Shown: positions 1 through 4,843 of the stretch, in pieces | How the letters are laid out: every line of letters begins with the position of its first letter | Position numbering within the stretch: the stretch's first letter is position 1 | Assembly: GCA_903867285.1 (NCBI GenBank) | Contig: CAIPQX010000017.1 | Span: 1 to 5,403 of the forward strand | Length of the DNA: 5,403 nt | Reading direction: 5' to 3' | From: an uncultured Actinomycetes bacterium | Lineage (GTDB): Bacteria; Actinomycetota; Actinomycetes; Nanopelagicales; Nanopelagicaceae | Position numbers and translations under genes: made by a program | The notes under the pieces: model-generated | The model's input: only the letters and a program-made list of their open reading frames with translations | Databases searched by the model: none | Told to the model about the DNA's origin: nothing

Positions 1-122
1 GCCAGTGGGTTCCTACTTAGTTTTTGCTCCATAAGGAAACGCTACTCTCGAGCCATTTAAAAGTGTGCAACCGCCACAGAAGAAATAAAGAGCCTCGTTG
101 GCCCGGACAATTGGATTGCGAA
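1..122. other. Left edge without an identifiable gene
   Basis: No recognisable gene lies here. On the plus strand one frame reads PVGSYLVFAP and stops at 32-34, and another stops at 58-60 after 19 codons; either could be the tail of a gene entering from the left and converging on the transporter that ends at 123. On the minus strand two frames stay open across most of the stretch (stops at 13-15 and 17-19), but neither has an ATG, GTG or TTG start and neither resembles a family I know. I see no hairpin followed by T residues that would act as an intrinsic terminator. Confidence 0.3.
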
Positions 123-965
123 TTAACCGTTTAAAGAAATAAGCGCGACCCCTGCGACGGCTAGAAATATCCCTAAATATTGAACTTTGTGCAGACGCTC
201 GTGTAAGAACCGGAAAGCCAAGATGGATGTGACGATCGGGAAGAGTGAGCCAAGGACCATGGCGATTGAAACCAGCCCCTTCGTTGTTGCCAGTCCCAAT
301 AAGTAGTTAGCGAGAAAATCCGCGGTTCCCATTACGGCCAGGATCTTTAAATCCGTCAAGCGAAATCCGCCGACCGTGCGATATCGAATCGCGATTAAGG
401 CGCAGATCGAAACCGAGATAAAACGCATAGAGGTCATTGTTAATAGCGAACTGGTCTTTGCCCCTTGAGCCATAAAAGTAAGCGCCGTACCGAATCCAAC
501 CGCTGCGCACAATCCAAGGAGGAGCGGTTTGATCGGCAGCTTCTTCACCAATTCCGGTCCGGAAGCGCAGAACGCCCCCGCCAATGCAACAGCCATTCCA
601 ATATATTGAATGATCTGTGGTCGCTCTCCGCGGATAAACGCGTACGACAAAGGAATGATTGCGCTGAGCGAACTGATCGGTGAAACAACTCCCATGCGGC
701 CAGTTGCTAATCCCGTATAGAAAGCGGTGAGTCCTAAAAATCCAGCAATGCCTGCTCCAATAGCAGGAATGAAATATCCGTTCCATGACAAGGTCGGTGC
801 CATCCATGAGCCACTTAGAAGGATTGCAACAGTGCCAATGAGAAGCCCTATCGCTTGCGATACTCCGGTGACTGCGAGGGACTTAAAACGTTTGGCTAAA
901 TTGCCGCCCAGAAAATCAGCGGTTCCCCATAAGACGCTAGAGAAGAGAGCGAGAAACGAGGCCAT
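123..965 (-). CDS. EamA-family drug/metabolite transporter permease
   Basis: This is a 280-residue polytopic inner-membrane protein of the DMT superfamily, a family of exporters or importers of small metabolites; the substrate cannot be read from the sequence. The chain is almost entirely hydrophobic helices, about ten, arranged as two EamA repeats (roughly residues 2-135 and 147-278). The repeats echo each other: GTADFL occurs at residues 14-19 and again near 213-218, and each repeat nears its end with the EamA-type acidic motif (RGER near 112-115, HERL near 255-258) followed by a QY(I/L)G helix. Length is typical (about 280-300). I start at the ATG at 963-965 rather than the in-frame TTG at 969-971, because an AGG at 974-976 sits 8 bases upstream of the ATG. 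It follows the TfoX-like gene on the same strand after 47 bases and may share its transcript. Family assignment is firm, substrate unknown. Confidence 0.93.
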   Translation of the reverse strand: MASFLALFSSVLWGTADFLGGNLAKRFKSLAVTGVSQAIGLLIGTVAILLSGSWMAPTLSWNGYFIPAIGAGIAGFLGLTAFYTGLATGRMGVVSPISSLSAIIPLSYAFIRGERPQIIQYIGMAVALAGAFCASGPELVKKLPIKPLLLGLCAAVGFGTALTFMAQGAKTSSLLTMTSMRFISVSICALIAIRYRTVGGFRLTDLKILAVMGTADFLANYLLGLATTKGLVSIAMVLGSLFPIVTSILAFRFLHERLHKVQYLGIFLAVAGVALISLNG

Positions 966-1012
966 CGCCAAAGCCTAGTGAGGAACATCTAAATGGTCGC
1001 AAAATTAGAAAA

Positions 1013-1339
1013 TTAGTGCGACTTCTTCTTTTTCTTAGGCTCAGGTAGTTCTTGAGTAGTCACTTCAACGAGCTGCTTGAGCCACTTGGAATCATTCGCC
1101 TTTATGTTGGAAATTTTAAAGGCTGGCTTGGCTCCTGGATAAGGAAAGCCCTTTCCGATTCGCCCCGCTATTTCGGCACCTGACGAAGTAAATCGAATGA
1201 AGAAGGTGTTGTCACAAATCAGGCCGAACATTTTACCTTTGTAAAAGAGGCCGTATTCGCCAAACATTTTTCTCGCATCCACATCCAAGGGCAGAAGTCG
1301 CTCCAGCGTCTTCTCAACAAACTTGAGTTCGGAAGCCAT
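1013..1339 (-). CDS. TfoX N-terminal-domain protein
   Basis: This is a 108-residue soluble protein made only of the TfoX/Sxy N-terminal domain. Hallmarks are the opening helix with a L-P-L-x-V linker leading to ARKMFGEYGLFYKGKMFGLI (residues 22-41), the C-D-N-T-F-F-I-R strand (42-49), the YPGAKPAF segment (67-74) and a helix ending in LPEPKKKKK. The run of five lysines at 102-106 gives a very basic tail that could contact nucleic acid; that is inference. In gamma-proteobacteria Sxy/TfoX induces competence genes together with CRP, but those proteins also carry a C-terminal domain that is absent here, and no competence gene is nearby, so a competence role should not be assumed. There is no Shine-Dalgarno sequence before the ATG, and a -10-like TATACT lies six bases upstream, suggesting leaderless translation. 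It diverges from the DUF1761 gene and precedes the EamA gene. Confidence 0.92.
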   Translation of the reverse strand: MASELKFVEKTLERLLPLDVDARKMFGEYGLFYKGKMFGLICDNTFFIRFTSSGAEIAGRIGKGFPYPGAKPAFKISNIKANDSKWLKQLVEVTTQELPEPKKKKKSH

Positions 1340-1395
1340 ACCAAAAGTATAAATGAAAATATCCCTTGCAATATGGTTGACCTCAATAATTTATT
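1340..1395. promoter_or_regulatory. Shared divergent promoter region, AT-rich
   Basis: These 56 bases separate two divergent genes and are markedly AT-rich. Toward the right they contain TTGACC (1377-1382), TAATTT (1387-1392) and AATAAT (1385-1390), any of which could contribute to the promoter of the DUF1761 gene. No pair of boxes has ideal spacing and no ribosome-binding site precedes the ATG at 1396, so that gene may also be leaderless. I find no convincing palindrome. Confidence 0.4.
1346..1351 (-). promoter_or_regulatory. -10 element of a probable leaderless promoter (TfoX-like gene)
   Basis: Read on the minus strand the bases are TATACT, followed by exactly six bases (TTTGGT) and then the ATG at 1339. 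This is the spacing expected when transcription begins at the A of the start codon. No purine-rich ribosome-binding site lies between. Leaderless mRNAs are common in actinobacteria. I see no clear -35 box, which is also usual for such promoters. Confidence 0.55.
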
Positions 1396-1839
1396 ATGAA
1401 ATATTTTGATATGACATTTTCCGGTATAAATCTTCTCGGCGTGCTACTTGCATTTATTGTTTCGTTTGCCAGCGGTGGCCTCTGGTTCGGACCCAAAACT
1501 TTCTATCCTGTGTGGATGAAGGAAAAGGGGATCGATTCTGGCGTGCTTTCAGCCAAACAGAATAAGCCGGTCATTTTGTTCGGCGCGACAATTGTTGGCG
1601 TACTCATCCAAACTCTCACAGTTGGATTAATAATTAATTCGCTTCAAAAAGGACATTCCAATTTCGGGATCGTAGATGGAGCCGGGGTTGGCTTTGCCCT
1701 TGGGGTGGGAATTGGAATGTTTGCCTCCTTGAGCCATCGACTCTTTTCAGGTGAGGGCATAAAAGTGTGGCTCATTGAAACCGCCAACGACGCGATCAAT
1801 CTGACCATCGCAGGCGCAATCATTGCTTTCATGAATTAA
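1396..1839 (+). CDS. DUF1761 domain membrane protein
   Basis: This 147-residue integral membrane protein has four predicted helices (about residues 11-31, 60-82, 92-113 and 122-146), matching the DUF1761 family in length and layout. The family signature follows helix 1: GGLWFGPKTFYPVWMKEKG at 27-45, an aromatic-rich loop where relatives carry G-x-L-W-Y-x-x-x-x-F-x-x-x-W. The third helix is glycine-rich, and the fourth contains a polar ETANDAIN stretch (128-135) that could line a helix interface. The function of the family is unknown and nothing here resolves it. The start at 1396 lacks a ribosome-binding site; an alternative ATG at 1411 (residue 6) would still leave a whole first helix. The stop is 10 bases before the ATG of the AHSA1-type gene, so the two are very likely co-transcribed. 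Confidence 0.88.
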   Translation: MKYFDMTFSGINLLGVLLAFIVSFASGGLWFGPKTFYPVWMKEKGIDSGVLSAKQNKPVILFGATIVGVLIQTLTVGLIINSLQKGHSNFGIVDGAGVGFALGVGIGMFASLSHRLFSGEGIKVWLIETANDAINLTIAGAIIAFMN

Positions 1840-1849
1840 AGACCACTTG

Positions 1850-2317
1850 ATGAGTCAACCATTCCTATATTCGGTCGAACGGGAATTCCTGGTTAAAGTC
1901 GAAACACTTTGGTCCGCCTGGACAAATGCGAACGAGTTGGAAGATTGGTATCACCCAACTGAATTCGCGGCAGCAAAAGGCGCTACCGTCTCGGATCTCC
2001 ATATTGGCGGAAGCTGGGCTTGCGGGGTAGATGTGCAGGCGCATAATTTTGTTGCCTACTTCTTTGGTCAGTACACCCGAATAGAAGAATTCACTTTAAT
2101 TGAGCACACCATGCACTACACGGAGTCGAAAGCTGATTTTGAGGTCAAGGATTTGGCTACTCCTTCTCACCTCGTGGTACTCGATTTTGAAGATCGAGGC
2201 AATAACTCTTGGGTGAAATTTAGCCAATTTGGTGAACTTCCGGCTGGAGAAGAGAAGCGAGCACAGGTAGGCATGGAAAGTTACCTGGACTCGCTTTCGC
2301 GCCACCTGTCGAAATAG
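1850..2317 (+). CDS. AHSA1-type SRPBCC (START-like fold) protein
   Basis: This 155-residue soluble protein has the helix-grip fold of the SRPBCC superfamily, AHSA1 branch. Evidence is the opening strand VEREF, the helix LWSAWTNANELEDWYHPTE (near 19-37), which matches the family pattern V-W-x-A-W-T-x-P-E-x-L-x-x-W-W, a G-G-S-W turn near 54-57, the strands FGQYTRIEEF and HLVVLDFED, and a closing amphipathic helix VGMESYLDSLSRHLSK. Such proteins bind hydrophobic ligands or protein partners in a deep cavity; some AHSA1 domains stimulate Hsp90, but most bacterial members have no known role. I start at the ATG at 1850 rather than the adjacent in-frame TTG at 1847; the ribosome-binding site is weak, fitting translational coupling to the DUF1761 gene that ends 10 bases before. 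The stop converges on the next gene with a 12-base gap. Confidence 0.9.
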   Translation: MSQPFLYSVEREFLVKVETLWSAWTNANELEDWYHPTEFAAAKGATVSDLHIGGSWACGVDVQAHNFVAYFFGQYTRIEEFTLIEHTMHYTESKADFEVKDLATPSHLVVLDFEDRGNNSWVKFSQFGELPAGEEKRAQVGMESYLDSLSRHLSK

Positions 2318-2329
2318 AGAAGAGTTTTC

Positions 2330-3025
2330 TTAATTTCCCGAGTCGCGATATCTCTTTGCTGCTGCTGCCAATGAAGCGAGTTCGGCGGATTTAACAGCAC
2401 GAGGACCCGCCGACCAATTAGCGGGATCGGCTGCATACTGTTTGCCATATGCAGCAGTGTCGCGCTGAGTTCGCCAGCCCTCGGCTAGCGGCCCAAGGTC
2501 ATATGTGTCATATCCAATGTGATCAAGGAGTTTGGTTACAAGAGCTTTCGCAGCCACATCATCCCCAGCAATCGATAACGCGCAGCGATCGGGGGAGCCA
2601 GAAGGCCGCGCCAAGGAGGCAAGGTGTTCAAAATAGATATTGTTAAAGACTTTGACAACTTTTGAATCTGGTAAGAATTTTTGCAAGAGTTCCGATGTGG
2701 TTGTTGATTCATCATCCAGATCGGCTATTTGTCCATCTCTTTGTGGGTAATAGTTCATTGTGTCGAGAACAACCTTGCCACGTAATCCATCCTCAGGAAC
2801 TTGTCGGTAGTTCTTCAAAGGTATCGTCACCACAACCACATCTGCCTCTGCTGCAACTTGGTGAGTCGTCGCTGCCCGTGAATTAGCCCCTAGTTTGGCA
2901 ACAAGTTCTGAAAGCGTCTCTGGTCCTTGACTGTTGCTCAGAATGACCGAATCCCCGGCATTTACAGCCAATTTCGCTACGGTGCTTCCAATATTTCCGC
3001 TACCTATGAATCCCCAGGTTGTCAT
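2330..3025 (-). CDS. F420-dependent NADP reductase-like (Fno-type) dinucleotide-binding protein
   Basis: This 231-residue cytoplasmic protein has a single N-terminal Rossmann domain. The nucleotide-binding loop GSGNIG is at 8-13 after a hydrophobic first strand, followed by strand 2 ending in SNSQGPETL (30-38), the strand AEADVVVVTIP (about 60-70) and VVLDTMNYYP (85-94). In archaeal Fno this family moves hydride between NADP and coenzyme F420; many bacterial homologues are annotated as F420 reductases or NAD(P)-binding oxidoreductases without proof. Close relatives usually carry S-R-G-P after strand 2, where the arginine would hold the 2'-phosphate of NADP; here residue 33 is glutamine, so cofactor preference is uncertain. 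The ATG at 3025 has a good ribosome-binding site, AGAGGA, six bases upstream. The gene is divergent from the molybdoenzyme and shares its control region. Substrate unproven; fold assignment secure. Confidence 0.85.
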   Translation of the reverse strand: MTTWGFIGSGNIGSTVAKLAVNAGDSVILSNSQGPETLSELVAKLGANSRAATTHQVAAEADVVVVTIPLKNYRQVPEDGLRGKVVLDTMNYYPQRDGQIADLDDESTTTSELLQKFLPDSKVVKVFNNIYFEHLASLARPSGSPDRCALSIAGDDVAAKALVTKLLDHIGYDTYDLGPLAEGWRTQRDTAAYGKQYAADPANWSAGPRAVKSAELASLAAAAKRYRDSGN

Positions 3026-3031
3026 GAGTAG

Positions 3032-3037
3032 TCCTCT
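3032..3037 (-). promoter_or_regulatory. Ribosome-binding site of the Fno-like gene
   Basis: On the minus strand the bases read AGAGGA, six bases before the ATG at 3025. This fixes the start chosen for the reductase-like gene and contrasts with the apparently leaderless gene at 1339. Confidence 0.7.
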
Positions 3038-3084
3038 TTCATATCTAATTGCCGAGATGCTACATGCAACCCTTTACCTAGGCG

Positions 3085-3090
3085 TAATAT
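3085..3090 (+). promoter_or_regulatory. Candidate -10 element for the molybdoenzyme gene
   Basis: TAATAT is a near-consensus -10 hexamer on the plus strand, about 85 bases upstream of the GTG start. A convincing -35 is lacking at ideal spacing (TGCAAC at 3065-3070 is 14 bases away). Its last base is the first base of the palindrome at 3090-3104, so a protein bound there would block transcription. Confidence 0.4.
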
Positions 3091-3104
3091 TCCCATTATG
3101 GGAA
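3090..3104. promoter_or_regulatory. Perfect 15-base palindrome, candidate operator
   Basis: TTCCCAT and ATGGGAA flank a single central T, giving perfect seven-base arms. It sits in the 149-base gap between the divergent Fno-like and molybdoenzyme genes, immediately after a plus-strand -10-like TAATAT. On the minus strand the palindrome itself contains CATAAT, a possible -10 for the reductase. The one-base centre argues against an RNA hairpin and for a site bound by a dimeric regulator. The regulator is not encoded in this window and I do not recognise the motif as belonging to a named family. Confidence 0.5.
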
Positions 3105-3128
3105 AAGTCGGTGCCTTTTACTGGAGAT

Positions 3129-3145
3129 TTTTCAAACACTGAAAA
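3129..3145. repeat. Short inverted repeat in the leader of the molybdoenzyme gene
   Basis: TTTTCA and TGAAAA are separated by AACAC, giving a six-base stem with a five-base loop, 30 bases before the GTG start. It is AT-rich and weak, and could be a second regulator site or chance. Confidence 0.25.
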
Positions 3146-3160
3146 TAAACAATCTGTCTT

Positions 3161-3166
3161 GTGAGG
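3161..3166 (+). promoter_or_regulatory. Ribosome-binding site favouring the GTG start at 3175
   Basis: GTGAGG lies eight bases before the GTG. An ATG at 3171 is only four bases away and opens a nine-codon frame that stops at 3198-3200, so it cannot make the enzyme. The same GTGAGG core precedes the GH13 gene at 4828-4833. The downstream in-frame ATG at 3220 has its own GGAAG at 3206-3210. Confidence 0.5.
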
Positions 3167-3174
3167 CGGGATGA

Positions 3175-4746
3175 GTGACCCGCAAAGAATTTGGCGGTGA
3201 GGTGTGGAAGTATGAAGACATGCCCACAAAAGCCTCGCACCGCCAAGCTTTTGCACTTGGTGTAATCGCAGTTGGTATCGGAATCTTTGTTGGCGAATTA
3301 ACTTCTAACATCCACTCTGCATGGAAGTCCCCTGTCGATACGCTCGGCAATTGGATCATCAGCGTCATTCCGCACTTCGTCGAGTCTTTTGCAATCACTC
3401 TCTTTGGCACTCACGATAAGAGCTTCCTCGTTGCCACCATCCTGCTAGTGGCCCTGCTTCTTGGCGGATTAGCCGGATATCTTTTGCTGCGAGGTAAGAG
3501 AGGAATCGCATACCTAATAATTGCGGTAGAAACGATTGTCAGCGCAATTACCGTACTGGCCCGACCACATGCGGGCGTAACTGCCGTAGTTCCCTCATTC
3601 ATAAGTGGATTGGCAACCGTCCTTGTTCTGTTCTTTGCGCTTGGGAGATCAAAGACCGAGTTGCCTGCAATAAATGCACCGACAGAATTGAAATCCCGTC
3701 GCCAAGTTCTCAAATACGCCGGCGGCGCTGGGGCGCTTGGTGGCCTCATGCTTCTTTCGGGACAGGGTGTAAAAACTCATAGCCTGAATGTGATCAAGAG
3801 ATTGGCAATCAAATTGCCAAATGCAACCCACCCACTACCGCCACTTCCGGCCGACCCAGCCGCAACAGTTCGCGGCCTCTCGACACTCATCACGCCCAAT
3901 GATCAGTTCTTTCAAATTGATACGGCTATCAACGCCCCAATTATTGACGTTGAATCCTGGACACTCACCATAACTGGATTGGTGAAGAAGCCAATCACCT
4001 TGACCTATACCGACTTGCTCAAGCGCCCGCTCTTTGAACTAGATGACACTATGTCATGTGTCTCGAATCCCGTTGGCGGACCCTTGGTTGGTAACGCGCG
4101 CTGGCTCGGGTGTCGCCTCGATGATCTGATTCGCGATGCCGGGCCGTTATCGTCGGCTGACCAAATTTTGAGTTCATCGAGCGATGGATTCAGCGCTGGA
4201 TTCCCACTCAATTTGCTCGATGGTCGAGATGCCATGATTGCCGTAGGAATGAACGGCCAGCCGCTTCCGATTAAACATGGCTTTCCGGCTCGAGTCATAG
4301 TGCCTGGTTTATACGGCTATGTTTCAGCGACAAAATGGCTGACAAATATTGAACTGACACGCTTTGATATTAAACAAGGTTTTTGGATTTCTCGCGGGTG
4401 GTCACAACTTGGTCCGATCAAAATGGAGTCTCGAATCGACTATCCGCAGGATGGCGCACATGTACCTGTCGGCACATTCCGATTCGCTGGAGTTGCATGG
4501 GCGCCACTTGCAGGTATCGCCTCAGTCCAATTGGCGATAGATGGCCTTTGGAAAAATGCGACTTTAGGACCGTCACTCTCCGGAACTACCTGGCGCCAGT
4601 GGTGGTTCGATTGGGATACAACGGCCGGTAAACATGTGGTGGAAGTGCGAGCTATCAGCGTGAGTGGCGAAGTTCAGACTAAACAATTGGCCGATGTAGC
4701 TCCAAATGGCGCTTCGGGCTGGCACACGATCCATATTTCGGTGTAA
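3175..4746 (+). CDS. Membrane-anchored sulfite-oxidase-family molybdopterin oxidoreductase
   Basis: This 523-residue redox enzyme resembles mycobacterial Rv0218 and related actinobacterial proteins. Residues 1-160 form a membrane module of four helices (about 25-41, 83-105, 110-127, 134-156), with a conserved-looking external loop SP-x-D-x-LG...LFGTHDK (52-82). A twin-arginine motif SRRQVLK (174-180) then precedes a fifth, glycine-rich helix (181-195). The catalytic domain follows (about 230-400): TMSCVSNP with C295 as the expected molybdenum-ligating cysteine, GNARWLGCRLDDLI (306-319) and YGYVSATKWL (380-389). The C-terminal part (about 412-520) is the Ig-like Mo-co dimerisation domain with TTWRQWWFDWD and a KHVVEVRA strand. 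Charges in the loops put the catalytic part outside the membrane. The substrate is unknown; sulfite is only one option. I keep the GTG start because GTGAGG lies eight bases upstream; an in-frame ATG at 3220 with GGAAG nine bases before it is a real alternative. Confidence 0.92.
   Translation: MTRKEFGGEVWKYEDMPTKASHRQAFALGVIAVGIGIFVGELTSNIHSAWKSPVDTLGNWIISVIPHFVESFAITLFGTHDKSFLVATILLVALLLGGLAGYLLLRGKRGIAYLIIAVETIVSAITVLARPHAGVTAVVPSFISGLATVLVLFFALGRSKTELPAINAPTELKSRRQVLKYAGGAGALGGLMLLSGQGVKTHSLNVIKRLAIKLPNATHPLPPLPADPAATVRGLSTLITPNDQFFQIDTAINAPIIDVESWTLTITGLVKKPITLTYTDLLKRPLFELDDTMSCVSNPVGGPLVGNARWLGCRLDDLIRDAGPLSSADQILSSSSDGFSAGFPLNLLDGRDAMIAVGMNGQPLPIKHGFPARVIVPGLYGYVSATKWLTNIELTRFDIKQGFWISRGWSQLGPIKMESRIDYPQDGAHVPVGTFRFAGVAWAPLAGIASVQLAIDGLWKNATLGPSLSGTTWRQWWFDWDTTAGKHVVEVRAISVSGEVQTKQLADVAPNGASGWHTIHISV
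3802..3820. repeat. Intragenic hairpin-forming inverted repeat
   Basis: TTGGCAAT and ATTGCCAA are separated by CAA, a perfect eight-base stem with a three-base loop inside the molybdoenzyme gene. It encodes residues about 210-215, in the linker between the last membrane helix and the catalytic domain. There is no T-run after it, so it is not an intrinsic terminator. Confidence 0.5.
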
Positions 4747-4772
4747 GACCTATTCAGAGATGTCACTCAGAA

Positions 4773-4804
4773 TTGACCAATCCAGCAATATCAACTGTTA
4801 AATT
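4773..4804 (+). promoter_or_regulatory. Candidate promoter of the GH13 gene
   Basis: TTGACC at 4773-4778 matches a -35 box, and TGTTAAATT at 4796-4804 reads as an extended -10 (TG, one base, TAAATT). The spacer is 20 bases, longer than the usual 16-18, so the pairing is tentative. It would start transcription about 33 bases before the ATG. I see no terminator for the molybdoenzyme gene in this 97-base gap, so read-through is possible. Confidence 0.35.
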
Positions 4805-4827
4805 TACCGCTGTGAATTCGCTAATAA

Positions 4828-4833
4828 GTGAGG
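4828..4833 (+). promoter_or_regulatory. Ribosome-binding site of the GH13 gene
   Basis: GTGAGG ends ten bases before the ATG at 4844, supporting that start. Confidence 0.5.
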
Positions 4834-4843
4834 ATGCTACAAA

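Noticed and set aside
1..122. Possible tRNA at the left edge, suggested by GGTTCC-like bases.
   Set aside because: No T-loop GTTCGA pattern, no D-arm and no pairing acceptor stem could be found on either strand.
13..125. Two long open minus-strand frames downstream of the EamA gene, one with an F-C-G-G-C motif.
   Set aside because: Neither has an ATG, GTG or TTG at a useful place or a ribosome-binding site, and neither resembles a known family. The C-G-G-C looks zinc-like but is isolated.
465..978. Plus-strand open frames opposite the EamA gene.
   Set aside because: They are rich in Arg, Ser and Gln, lack any domain pattern, and lie opposite a strongly supported membrane protein gene.
1013..1339. 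A competence system, suggested by the TfoX-like protein.
   Set aside because: No com, pil or dprA-type gene is in the window and the second Sxy domain is missing, so the name is not evidence of competence.
2096..2305. Minus-strand open frame opposite the AHSA1 gene.
   Set aside because: No family resemblance; it is the complement of a well-supported START-fold gene.
3175..4746. The five-helix plus molybdenum-domain protein as a new fusion.
   Set aside because: This architecture is already known in actinobacterial sulfite-oxidase-like proteins such as Rv0218, so it is not itself novel.
4750..4776. Possible terminator hairpin after the molybdoenzyme gene (ATTC...GAAT).
   Set aside because: Only four bases pair across a long loop and there is no following T-run.
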